Positions 8,332-16,583 of a stretch of DNA of 49,254 nt are shown piece after piece. Within the stretch, counting starts at the first letter, position 1. Each line of letters starts with the position of its first letter. The position numbers were made by a program, and so were the translations under genes. This DNA is from a bacterium. GTDB lineage: Bacteria; Moduliflexota; Moduliflexia; Moduliflexales; JAUQPW01. A model generated the notes under the pieces. That model worked only from the letters and a program-made list of their open reading frames with translations. It was not told the DNA's origin and made no database searches. The DNA lies in the NCBI GenBank assembly GCA_030550175.1, contig JAUQPW010000034.1, positions 1-49,254 of the forward strand, given 5' to 3'.

Positions 8332-8433
8332 ATGAGAAAAATATTTTTCATTATGATTGGAAAATATGGTCTGATGGAACATGCGTGCTTCCAGGTATCC
8401 CGGGTTTTAAATATCCTGAAAACTGTAACCTAA
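8332..8433 (+). pseudogene. Chimeric remnant carrying a second copy of a glycosyltransferase C-terminus
   Basis: A 33-codon frame reads MRKIFFIMIGKYGL at its start, like the first strand of a GT-B enzyme, then jumps to FQVSRVLNILKTVT and a stop. The last part matches the C-terminus of the glycosyltransferase at 6266-7384 (QVQAPRVLSILKTVT), also at DNA level (CGGGTTTTAA.TATCCTGAAAACTGT). It looks like the product of an internal deletion that joined the 5' end of one gene to the 3' end of another. It is unlikely to make a functional protein. Confidence 0.55.
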
Positions 8434-8505
8434 TCGGCGATCGGCCTCTGAATAGTTTTTAAGAACAGGTGATTATGCCTAAATCTGTAGAAGCAGCAAG
8501 CTTAA

Positions 8506-8658
8506 ATAATCTTGCAGGTACTGCCCCCCCGAAGTCAAGGGATTGCTTTTTTTGAGTATTTCAACTATTGCTCTGCTGATGATAGTTTTCTCCATCTTTA
8601 TGAACTGATCAACCCAGGAATCCCATGCCGATGGGATATCCCTCTAAATAAATCTTAG
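8506..8658 (+). pseudogene. Possible decayed coding fragment, unidentified
   Basis: An open frame without a start reads protein-like from GIAFFEYFNYCSADDSF through INPGIPCRWDIPLNKS and a TAG stop. A competing short frame starts at ATG 8475 (MPKSVEAASLNNLAG). The two frames are offset, with runs of seven C (8524-8530) and seven T (8547-8553) between them, so a frameshifted relic is possible. I do not recognise the family. Confidence 0.3.
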
Positions 8659-8682
8659 AGTGTGAACTTTTAGTTTTGGTCT

Positions 8683-10572
8683 ATGTGTGGAATTGTTGGA
8701 ATTCTTTCCGGTACGGCTAAAAACTTAGAGTACCAGATCTGGTCCATGTTGGAGGCCCAACATCACCGGGGTCCCGATGATTGGGGGATATGGTCCGATG
8801 AAATATGTGCGCTGGGTCATCGTCGATTGTCGATTATCGATCTTTCTGAAGCCGGACGTCAACCTCTTTCTAATGAGGAGGGTACCTGCTGGGTTACTTT
8901 CAACGGAGAAATTTATAATTTTCAGATACTTCGGCAAGAATTGGAAGGATGGGGTCACGGCTTCCGTACCCAGACGGATACAGAGGTTATTGTTCATGCC
9001 TATGAACAGTGGGGTACAGCTTGTGTTGAACGATTCCGTGGAATGTTTGCTTTTGGCCTCTGGGATCAGCGCCGACGTCGACTCTTCCTGGCACGGGATC
9101 GTATCGGCAAGAAACCGCTCTTCTACACCCAGATCGGTAACTCTTTCCTTTTCGCTTCTGAGCTCCAAGGCCTGCTCGCCAATCCCCTTGTTCCCCGTGA
9201 GGTGGACTTTACTGCCATCGATGCTTATCTTTCTTGGGGATACATCCCGGCCCCCAAGACCGCTTTCCGCAATGTTTACAAACTCCCGCCTGCACACAGG
9301 TTGACGCTGGAACCGACCCCTTCAGGTTTTCAGATTCAGGTTGAGCGATATTGGTCACTGACCTATCTTCCAAAATTGCCCATAGGTGAAGAGGAAGCTG
9401 CAGAAGCTCTACGCGAGAAACTTACTGAGGCCGTGCAGCTAAGGCTAAGGAGCGATGTACCTTTAGGTGCTTTTCTCTCCGGCGGTATCGATTCCAGTAT
9501 CGTAGTCGGATTAATGGCAAAACTATCCCATCGCCCCATAAAGACCTTTTCCATTGGCTTTGAAGAAGTTAATTATAATGAACTGGCTTATGCTCGTTGC
9601 GTGGCCCGACAGTGGGATACAGATCATCATGAATTCATTGTTAAACCGGATATCTTCCCCATTCTCCCAAAACTGGCACGCCATCATGGCGAACCCCACG
9701 CAGATGAAGCCTCCGTTCCAACTCTCTATCTGTCCCAGATGACCCGAGCCTATGTCACGGTTGCCCTTAACGGAGACGGTGGAGACGAAAACTTCGCAGG
9801 CTATGAGCGTTACCGGGGAAATCAAATGGCCGATTGGATCCACAGGATTCCAGGAGGTGGACAGACTCTCAAGCTTTTAACCCATATCCTTCCAGATTCA
9901 CCGGATCCTAAAAGCCCTCTGCGGCGACTACAACGCTTTTTAACCGGAATCCATCCATCTATAACAGAACGATATAGCCGTTGGGTAGGCTACTTCAGTG
10001 AAACGCAGAAAGATAAACTCTATAAAGGGGATTTGCGTGAACTACTCACCAAAAAACGACCGGAAGCCTGGCTGGAATCGCTGTTCGAAGAAGTAAAAGA
10101 TCTGAATCCGGTAGAGGCTTCCATGGCCGTAGATGTGCAATCTTACCTGCCTTTTGCCCTGTTGGTAAAAGTGGATATCACCTCCATGGCTAACAGCCTG
10201 GAAGTAAGATCCCCTTTTCTTGATCATGAGGTGATGGAATTTGTGGCAAAACTCCCCTCCCAGATGAAGTTACGGGGAGGAACTTCTAAGTATTTGCTTA
10301 AGGTTGCATTTAAAGATCTACTCCCCACCGAAATTCCCAGGAGACGTAAAATGGGTTTTGGGGTTCCGGTGGGAGAATGGTTTCGAGGCCCATTGCGCCC
10401 ATGGCTCCCAGATACCCTTCTATCGAAACGAAGTTTCATCGGTGAGTGTTTTAAACTCCAGGAGGTTAACCGCCTCCTCACTCAACACCTGGATCGTCAG
10501 GTAGATCACTCTCTTAAACTGTGGAATTTACTGATGCTGGAGTTGTGGTATCAAGAACTCCTGACACGGTAA
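8683..10572 (+). CDS. asnB: Asparagine synthase (glutamine-hydrolysing)-like amidotransferase
   Basis: This 629-residue protein is full length for AsnB. Cys2 after the initiator Met is the class II glutaminase nucleophile (MCGIVGILSG), with HRRLSIIDL and FNGEIYNF glutamine-pocket motifs. The synthetase half has the PP-loop SGGIDSS at residues 266-272, NGDGGDENFAGYERY, and the C-terminal LEVRSPFLDHEVMEF. Such enzymes use glutamine nitrogen and ATP to form an amide. In polysaccharide loci the family is often thought to amidate a sugar carboxylate or a lipid-linked intermediate rather than free aspartate, but nothing in this sequence decides between these. It is 55 bp upstream of the deacetylase. 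Confidence 0.92.
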   Translation: MCGIVGILSGTAKNLEYQIWSMLEAQHHRGPDDWGIWSDEICALGHRRLSIIDLSEAGRQPLSNEEGTCWVTFNGEIYNFQILRQELEGWGHGFRTQTDTEVIVHAYEQWGTACVERFRGMFAFGLWDQRRRRLFLARDRIGKKPLFYTQIGNSFLFASELQGLLANPLVPREVDFTAIDAYLSWGYIPAPKTAFRNVYKLPPAHRLTLEPTPSGFQIQVERYWSLTYLPKLPIGEEEAAEALREKLTEAVQLRLRSDVPLGAFLSGGIDSSIVVGLMAKLSHRPIKTFSIGFEEVNYNELAYARCVARQWDTDHHEFIVKPDIFPILPKLARHHGEPHADEASVPTLYLSQMTRAYVTVALNGDGGDENFAGYERYRGNQMADWIHRIPGGGQTLKLLTHILPDSPDPKSPLRRLQRFLTGIHPSITERYSRWVGYFSETQKDKLYKGDLRELLTKKRPEAWLESLFEEVKDLNPVEASMAVDVQSYLPFALLVKVDITSMANSLEVRSPFLDHEVMEFVAKLPSQMKLRGGTSKYLLKVAFKDLLPTEIPRRRKMGFGVPVGEWFRGPLRPWLPDTLLSKRSFIGECFKLQEVNRLLTQHLDRQVDHSLKLWNLLMLELWYQELLTR

Positions 10573-10626
10573 TCCCCTCACCTCCCTATCCATTCGCCTG
10601 TTTCAATGTAGAAACGGTATCGTTCC

Positions 10627-11628
10627 ATGAGCAAACCAAAAGGTATTTTTGTTATCTCGTTGGATTTTGAACTCTATTGGGGTGTGCGGGATAGAAAAAC
10701 TCTGGAAAGTTATAAAGAAAATCTTTTAGGGGTTCGTTCCGTAATACCCCGCCTTTTAGAATTATTTGGGGAGTATAATATCCATGCCACATGGGCAACG
10801 GTTGGGTTTTTATTTTTTGAAAATCGAGATGAGTTACTTCGAGGACTCCCTGCTAAAAAACCAGCTTACGTAAACAGTAAACTCTCTCCCTATGGAGAGA
10901 TTCATCAGATTGGTTGGAATGAAGAAGAAGATCCTTTTCATTATGCACCTTCGCGGATAAAACTCATCTCCTCTTTTCCTTATCAAGAAATCGGAAGTCA
11001 TACTTTTTCTCACTATTACTGTTTAGAACAGGGTCAAGATATCGAAACCTTTAAAGATGATTTAAATGCTGCGATAAAAGCTGCCGGGAACTATAGCCTC
11101 GAGCTTAAAAGTCTGGTTTTTCCCCGAAATCAATTTAACGGTGAGTATCTCTCCGTCTGCAAGGAAATGGGTATAAAAGCTTATAGAGGAAACGAGAATT
11201 CCTGGATATATAGGCCCAGAAGTCGGAAGGACGAATCCCTGTTAAGAAGAGCCCTTCGGCTCATAGATGCCTATGTTAATATCTCCGGATACAATTCTTA
11301 TTCCATGGATACACTGGGATCTACCCCTCCCTATAACATTCCTTCAAGCCGTTTTCTTCGACCTTACTCGCACAGGTTGAAAGTTTTCGAACCTCTTCGA
11401 TTACGGAGAATTTTATCCGACCTGACGTATGCGGCCAGAAGGGGATGGATTTACCATTTGTGGTGGCATCCCCATAATTTTGGAATCCATTTAGAAGAAA
11501 ATCTGTCCTTTCTCAGGAAAATATTGGATCATTTTTTAAGTCTTAAAGAAGCATACGGGATGGAAAGCCTCAACATGGGAGAACTGGCTCAACGTCGTCT
11601 GGATAATTCCCTGGCTTATGAAAACTGA
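10627..11628 (+). CDS. Polysaccharide deacetylase-family protein
   Basis: The protein is a CE4-like (NodB homology) deacetylase of 333 residues. Metal and catalytic residues fit ISLDFELYWG (Asp13, Glu15), TWATVGFLFF as the alpha/beta barrel strand, and GSHTFSHYYC giving the HxxxH pair at residues 125 and 129. FPRNQF near 165 is the family's third motif. There is no signal peptide, so it probably acts in the cytoplasm on a nucleotide- or lipid-linked sugar. Its last codons overlap the start of a formyltransferase by 11 bp, which suggests coupled synthesis and consecutive action on the same amino sugar. Confidence 0.85.
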   Translation: MSKPKGIFVISLDFELYWGVRDRKTLESYKENLLGVRSVIPRLLELFGEYNIHATWATVGFLFFENRDELLRGLPAKKPAYVNSKLSPYGEIHQIGWNEEEDPFHYAPSRIKLISSFPYQEIGSHTFSHYYCLEQGQDIETFKDDLNAAIKAAGNYSLELKSLVFPRNQFNGEYLSVCKEMGIKAYRGNENSWIYRPRSRKDESLLRRALRLIDAYVNISGYNSYSMDTLGSTPPYNIPSSRFLRPYSHRLKVFEPLRLRRILSDLTYAARRGWIYHLWWHPHNFGIHLEENLSFLRKILDHFLSLKEAYGMESLNMGELAQRRLDNSLAYEN

Positions 11629-12391
11629 TACCCTTGTTATGCTGGCAGGTCCTGGAAAACCGACCCATATACTTTATCACGCCCTCAAAAACGATTTCCC
11701 TATAGAAACCGTCGTCCTGGAGGAGCCGGTTCCCAGGACCGAATTTTTAAGGAGGCGGATTCAAAGGCTCGGTTTTTTTAGAGTACTGGGACAAATTCTT
11801 TTTCAGATAGGAGTGGTTCCTTACCTTCGCAGGATCTCCCAGAAACGTATTCTGGAGTTGATGAAGGAATTCAAGTTAAATGATGAACCTATCGATGAGG
11901 TTAAATTAACCCGCGTAAGATCGGTCAATTCCGATGAGACCATGGGCATTTTGAAAGAAATCCACCCATCGGTTGTGGTTATCAATGGTACCCGCATTAT
12001 TTCAGATAAAGTCCTTAATTGTGTTCCTTCTAAATTTCTTAATATCCATGCAGGTATTACACCTCTCTACAGAGGGGTCCATGGGGCTTATTGGGCCTTA
12101 GTTGAAAACAACCGAAAAGCCTGTGGGGTTACCGTTCATTTGGTTGATTCAGGTATAGATACCGGAAAAATACTTGAGCAACAGGTTGTGGAGCCAACCG
12201 AAAAAGATAATTTTGTCACCTATCCTTTGCTTCAGCTGGTCACGGGCATTCCCCTATTAAAGAAAGCAATCCGTGAAGTATTTGAAAATCGAATTGAAAT
12301 TAAACCCTACCCGGAAGGAAGATCCAGGTTGTGGAGTCACCCTACCCTGTTGGAATACCTCAGGTACAGAATTTACCGTGGGGTTAAATAA
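11618..12391 (+). CDS. Formyltransferase-family protein (sugar N-formyltransferase candidate)
   Basis: This 257-residue protein contains the N-terminal catalytic domain of the 10-formyltetrahydrofolate-dependent formyltransferase family. The triad is visible as Asn and His in FLNIHAGITPLYRG and Asp in VTVHLVDSGIDTGKIL, with HGAYWAL following. It lacks the C-terminal tRNA-binding domain of methionyl-tRNA formyltransferase. The N-terminal about 80 residues are unusually basic and atypical. It overlaps the deacetylase gene by 11 bp. The inferred role is formylation of an amino group on a sugar of the exported glycan; GART-type purine synthesis is less likely from context. Confidence 0.8.
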   Translation: MKTDTLVMLAGPGKPTHILYHALKNDFPIETVVLEEPVPRTEFLRRRIQRLGFFRVLGQILFQIGVVPYLRRISQKRILELMKEFKLNDEPIDEVKLTRVRSVNSDETMGILKEIHPSVVVINGTRIISDKVLNCVPSKFLNIHAGITPLYRGVHGAYWALVENNRKACGVTVHLVDSGIDTGKILEQQVVEPTEKDNFVTYPLLQLVTGIPLLKKAIREVFENRIEIKPYPEGRSRLWSHPTLLEYLRYRIYRGVK

Positions 12392-12440
12392 CTTCAACAA
12401 AAATAATTAAACCACCCAAAAGTCCGGTTGATATTCCCTG

Positions 12441-13775
12441 ATGAATCGAAAAGAGGCTTCGACTCATACTCCTATCCGTGTTGTACGTATCATTGATCGG
12501 CTTAACATTGGAGGTCCGGCCAAGCACGTTACCTGGTTAACCTCCGGGTTGAATCCAGAAGAGTTCGAAATCGTGCTTATCACGGGTATTGTTCCATCGG
12601 GTGAAGGCGACATGGGCTATTTTGCCCGTGCAGCAGGTGTCAAACCGGTGGTGATCCAGGAGATGAGCCGGGAAATCAACCTGAGGGATATCGTGGTCAT
12701 CCTGAAACTACTCTACCGGTTCTGGAAATTAAAACCCCAAATTATCCATACCCATAAAGCCAAAGCCGGCGCCGTGGGCCGTATTGCCGGAATCATTTAT
12801 AAATGGGCAACTCCATCGATCTTATGGCTCCGTCCACGGAAATGTTATCTCATACATACTTACCACGGTCATATTTTCCATAGCTATTACGGTCCCCTCA
12901 AGACCCGGTTTTTCATCACCATCGAACGGATTTTAGCCAGGCTTTTTACGGATCGGATCATTGCCATCAGCGAACAACAACGTCGGGAAATCTCAGAATG
13001 TTTTCGTGTAGGGAGACCCAAACAGTTTCGAGTCATTCCGCTGGGTATTGATTTAAATGAGAGGGTTGAAGCCGGGAGTAGTTTGCGAGAAGAACTCGGC
13101 GTAACCCGGGATAAGCTACTCATCGGGATGGTAGGTCGGTTATGTGAAGTCAAGAATCCTGCTCTGCTGCTCGAAGCCGTAGCACAACTTACCGCAGAAA
13201 GGGTTCAGGTTCACTTCGTTGTGGTGGGGGATGGTCATTTGCGTAAGGAGTTGGAATGGTTATCCCATAAGCTAGGCATTTCAGACAAAGTGACGTTTCT
13301 GGGTTTCCGCAAAGATGTCTTATCACTCTATTCTGCTTTCGATCTGGTGGTACTCACCTCACTTAATGAAGGAACTCCCTTGACATTGATTGAGGCTTTA
13401 TGTTATCATCGAGCGGTCATAGCAACAGAAGTTGGGGGAGTCGTTGATCTGATGGGTACGCGCAGAGAATTACATAACGGTTTTTCAATTTGGGATCATG
13501 GAATTACCGTACCCGGTCAGAATGCTTTCCTGTTTGCCCGTGCATTGAAATATTTGATGGAACATCCAGAACTCCGTCGTGAGATGGGAAAACGAGGGCA
13601 TGCCTTTGTGAAGGCAAATTTCTCTAAGGATCGACTCATAGGGGATATAGAAAATTTATATCGAGAATTAATAAACCATTCTAACGTTTCAAGTTTCGAG
13701 TTTAACGTTTCAACTTCTCAAGCTTTTTTACCTGAAACCTTCAACTCGGAATCTTCAACCGGATACGGGAGGTAG
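12441..13775 (+). CDS. GT4-family glycosyltransferase with repeat-derived C-terminal tail
   Basis: A 444-residue GT-B enzyme. The N-terminal half has IRVVRIIDRLNIGGPAKHV (glycine-rich acceptor loop) and IIHTHKAKAGAVGR. The C-terminal half has IGMVGRLCEVKNPALLLEA, HFVVVGDGHLRKELE, VTFLGFRKDVLSLYSAFDL and the acidic motif in LTSLNEGTPLTLIEAL. The fold ends near residue 415. The final about 30 residues, rich in Ser, Asn, Phe and Thr, are encoded by an iterated-word inverted repeat at 13686-13760, so the normal stop was probably lost when that sequence arose or inserted. The epimerase gene starts 3 bp after the stop. Confidence 0.88.
   Translation: MNRKEASTHTPIRVVRIIDRLNIGGPAKHVTWLTSGLNPEEFEIVLITGIVPSGEGDMGYFARAAGVKPVVIQEMSREINLRDIVVILKLLYRFWKLKPQIIHTHKAKAGAVGRIAGIIYKWATPSILWLRPRKCYLIHTYHGHIFHSYYGPLKTRFFITIERILARLFTDRIIAISEQQRREISECFRVGRPKQFRVIPLGIDLNERVEAGSSLREELGVTRDKLLIGMVGRLCEVKNPALLLEAVAQLTAERVQVHFVVVGDGHLRKELEWLSHKLGISDKVTFLGFRKDVLSLYSAFDLVVLTSLNEGTPLTLIEALCYHRAVIATEVGGVVDLMGTRRELHNGFSIWDHGITVPGQNAFLFARALKYLMEHPELRREMGKRGHAFVKANFSKDRLIGDIENLYRELINHSNVSSFEFNVSTSQAFLPETFNSESSTGYGR
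13686..13760. repeat. Iterated-word imperfect palindrome inside a gene 3' end
   Basis: The left arm (13686-13714) iterates GTTTCAAG/GTTTCGAG-like words and the right arm (13732-13760) is its imperfect reverse complement, with about 22 of 28 positions pairing around a 17-bp loop. It is translated as the tail of the preceding glycosyltransferase. Confidence 0.65.
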
Positions 13776-13778
13776 CAC

Positions 13779-14786
13779 ATGAAGGTTTTAATTACAGGCG
13801 GGGCAGGATTTATCGGCTCGCACCTCGCTGAGCGTCACCTGGATCGAGGGGATGAAGTTTACATTATCGATGATCTTTCAACCGGTACCATCGAGAATAT
13901 CCGGCATATAAAAACTCATCCTAACTTTACCTATTATATTGATACGGTCAACAACTATCGCCTTACCGCCGAGCTTGTGGATTTATGCGATGTTATCTAT
14001 CATCTGGCAGCGGCCGTTGGTGTCCGGTTAATTGTTGAAAGTCCGGTTAGAACCATCGAGACAAATATCCGGGGTACCGAGATCGTGCTCGAGCTGGCGG
14101 CTAAGAAACGTAAACGGGTGCTTATTACCTCAACTTCAGAGGTTTATGGTAAGCGTAACCAGGTCCCATTTCGGGAAGATGATGATTTGGTCATGGGTCC
14201 AACCAGTAAGGCCCGATGGAGCTATGCCTGTTCGAAGGCCATCGATGAATTTTTGGCTATTGCTTATTGGAAAGAGAAGCGCGTCCCAACCGTCATTGCA
14301 AGGCTATTCAATACGGTAGGTCCTCGTCAAACCGGTCGTTATGGAATGGTAATCCCTAACTTCGTGCGTCAGGCTCTTACAGGGGAAGATATCACGGTAT
14401 TTGGAGATGGTTCTCAGAGCCGATGTTTCACCCATGTTTCCGATGTTGTAGAAGCACTGATCCAACTTGCAGAGCATCCCCAGGCCGTAGGAGAAGTGTA
14501 TAATATTGGTAGTAGCCAGGAAGTTACCATCTTAGAACTCGCTGAAAGGATTAAACAGCTAACCGGGTCTAATTCCCGCATAGTTTTCATCCCCTACGAT
14601 AAAGCCTATGAACAAGGCTTCGAAGACATGCTGCGGCGGGTTCCAGATCTATCCAAAATACATAAGTTGATCGGTTATACCCCGAAAATCACTCTAGATG
14701 AAATACTCCTGAGTGTTATTGAGCATCAGAGATCTAAAATCGCCAAACAAATTGGTACTCCGGCTCCTGCTGCTTTTCAAATCTAA
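13779..14786 (+). CDS. NAD-dependent sugar-nucleotide epimerase/dehydratase (extended SDR)
   Basis: This 335-residue extended short-chain dehydrogenase opens with MKVLITGGAGFIGSHLAE (NAD-binding GxxGxxG). It has LITSTSEVYGK as the Ser/Thr strand, the catalytic Tyr-Lys pair in SYACSKAIDEF, and RLFNTVGPRQTGRYGMVIPN for nucleotide-sugar binding. The overall pattern is closest to UDP-glucuronate decarboxylase or UDP-glucose 4-epimerase relatives; I cannot choose between them. It presumably supplies an activated sugar to the surrounding glycosyltransferases. It lies 3 bp after the GT4 gene and 36 bp before the priming enzyme gene. Confidence 0.88.
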   Translation: MKVLITGGAGFIGSHLAERHLDRGDEVYIIDDLSTGTIENIRHIKTHPNFTYYIDTVNNYRLTAELVDLCDVIYHLAAAVGVRLIVESPVRTIETNIRGTEIVLELAAKKRKRVLITSTSEVYGKRNQVPFREDDDLVMGPTSKARWSYACSKAIDEFLAIAYWKEKRVPTVIARLFNTVGPRQTGRYGMVIPNFVRQALTGEDITVFGDGSQSRCFTHVSDVVEALIQLAEHPQAVGEVYNIGSSQEVTILELAERIKQLTGSNSRIVFIPYDKAYEQGFEDMLRRVPDLSKIHKLIGYTPKITLDEILLSVIEHQRSKIAKQIGTPAPAAFQI

Positions 14787-14822
14787 TTTCCCTACCTTCT
14801 GAATCAAGCCAATCACTTTCAT

Positions 14823-16577
14823 ATGATTCTCTTAGGTGGACTCTGTACAGGGTTGTTGGGATTGGCTCTGACCTTCATAGTCCGGGCTGTTGCATATTGG
14901 ATCGGCATCGTAGCTACCCCCCGGCAAGATCGCTGGCATAAAAAAGTTACCCCTCTGCTGGGAGGTGTTGCCATTTATCTGGCGTTTGGTACAGGTTACC
15001 TTCTTTTTGTACCAAAACTCTCCCACCTTTATCCTATTCTGATCTCGGGTACCTTACTGTTTTTGACCGGGTTGATAGACGATATTATCCAAATTAAACC
15101 GTATACCAAACTCATCATCCAGTTGATTGCTGCTGCCGGGATCGTTTACTTTGGATTGCACCTGCCCTGGACAGGCTACAAGGCCATAAACGATGTCATA
15201 ACCATCTTTTGGCTGGTAGGGATCACCAATGCCATTAATCTGCTGGACAATATGGATGGTCTTGCCGGTGGAATAACCTTTATTTCCTGTGTGTTCCTTA
15301 CGATTACCTTCCTCCTCAATGGACAGACCCCGGAAGCACTGCTTTCGATCCTTCTGGGAGGTGCCGTGCTCGGGTTTCTGGTGTTTAACTTTCATCCGGC
15401 CTCTATTTTCATGGGGGACTGTGGCTCTATGTTTTTAGGTTTCATGCTGGGTAGTATCGCTTTACTCAGTGACTATGGTCGCTCACGTAATCTCATCGCA
15501 GTTTTATTCACACCGGTCTTAATTCTGATGATCCCCATCTTTGATACCTGTGTGGTGACGCTTACCCGGAAGTTGTCAGGTCACCCCATCTCTCAGGGTG
15601 GACGGGATCATACGTCCCATCGGCTTGTGGCCCTGGGTATGTCTGAACGTCGAGCCGTTCTCATGCTTTACCTTTTTGCGACGGCTTCAGGTATACTGGC
15701 GTTGCTGGTTAGAGTGCTAAAAGTCGAAGCCGTATTATTACTTGTCCCGGGCTTTGCACTAACCATCCTGTTTCTGGGACTTTACCTCGGTAAAGTAAGT
15801 ATCCATGAGGCGAAAGAACCTCCCATCTCGGGGAATACAATGATTAATGCACTGGCGGATTTCTACTATAAACGTCGTGTCTTTGAGATCTTGCTGGATG
15901 TGATCCTTGTGGTCATGGCCTACTATGGAGCCTACGTATTACGCTGGGATGCCAGTTTACCAAACCAACAACTGGCCATTTTCATCAAAACACTCCCTCT
16001 AATGATTATGATACAAATGCCGTTTTTCTTATTGGGCGGGGTTTACAACGGGTTGTGGCGTTACACGGGAATCGATGACCTCATTGTCATTGCAAAGTCT
16101 ATCCTGGTAGGAGCCACAACAAGTTCAGTGGTTGTGTTTGCTATCTATGGATTCCAGGGTCCTTCACGGGGCGTATTGGTACTGAACGCCCTCTTGTTGT
16201 TAGTGTTTGTAAGTGCAAGTCGGCTATCCTTTCGACTACTACGGGTGTTGATGGTAGGTCGCTCAAATCTTCATCCAGATGCAAAACCGGTACTCATCTA
16301 TGGTGCAGGAGATGGAGGTGAACTCTTGATTCGAGAAATCCTTAATAATCCGGATCGCCGCTACTTGCCGGTAGGCTTCGTGGATGATAATGCCCGTAAG
16401 ACCGGTAGGCTTATCCACGGTTGTCGTATTTTTGATACCCAAAAACTACCGGATTTGATCCGTACTTACGGGGTTAAAGAGGTGCTCGTTTCAAGTGCGA
16501 AAGTACCTGAAAGCAAATTGGATTATCTGCGTACCATGGGGGTAAATCCTAAGAGACTACAGATCCGTATTGAGTGA
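14823..16577 (+). CDS. WecA/MraY-like phosphosugar-1-P transferase fused to CapD-type N-terminal region
   Basis: Residues 1 to about 330 are a polyprenyl-phosphate N-acetylhexosamine-1-phosphate transferase: GLIDDIIQIKP, NAINLLDNMDGLAGG (catalytic Asp cluster), FMGDCGSMFLGF and GGRDHTSHRL, with about ten membrane spans. From about 345 a second unit begins with ADFYYKRRVFEILLDVI, adds about four spans (GGVYNGLWRYTG), and ends with a Rossmann domain (VLIYGAGDGGELLIREIL, residues about 487-504). That second unit matches the N-terminal half of CapD/WbpM-type dehydratases, but the protein stops at residue 584 where the catalytic SDR domain would start. The first half should begin repeat-unit synthesis on undecaprenyl phosphate; the second may be a sensor or regulator. 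Confidence 0.88.
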   Translation: MILLGGLCTGLLGLALTFIVRAVAYWIGIVATPRQDRWHKKVTPLLGGVAIYLAFGTGYLLFVPKLSHLYPILISGTLLFLTGLIDDIIQIKPYTKLIIQLIAAAGIVYFGLHLPWTGYKAINDVITIFWLVGITNAINLLDNMDGLAGGITFISCVFLTITFLLNGQTPEALLSILLGGAVLGFLVFNFHPASIFMGDCGSMFLGFMLGSIALLSDYGRSRNLIAVLFTPVLILMIPIFDTCVVTLTRKLSGHPISQGGRDHTSHRLVALGMSERRAVLMLYLFATASGILALLVRVLKVEAVLLLVPGFALTILFLGLYLGKVSIHEAKEPPISGNTMINALADFYYKRRVFEILLDVILVVMAYYGAYVLRWDASLPNQQLAIFIKTLPLMIMIQMPFFLLGGVYNGLWRYTGIDDLIVIAKSILVGATTSSVVVFAIYGFQGPSRGVLVLNALLLLVFVSASRLSFRLLRVLMVGRSNLHPDAKPVLIYGAGDGGELLIREILNNPDRRYLPVGFVDDNARKTGRLIHGCRIFDTQKLPDLIRTYGVKEVLVSSAKVPESKLDYLRTMGVNPKRLQIRIE

Positions 16578-16583
16578 TCATCC

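Noticed and set aside
8725..9297. 190-codon frame on the - strand inside asnB
   Set aside because: Shadow frame of a strongly conserved gene; no recognisable motifs.
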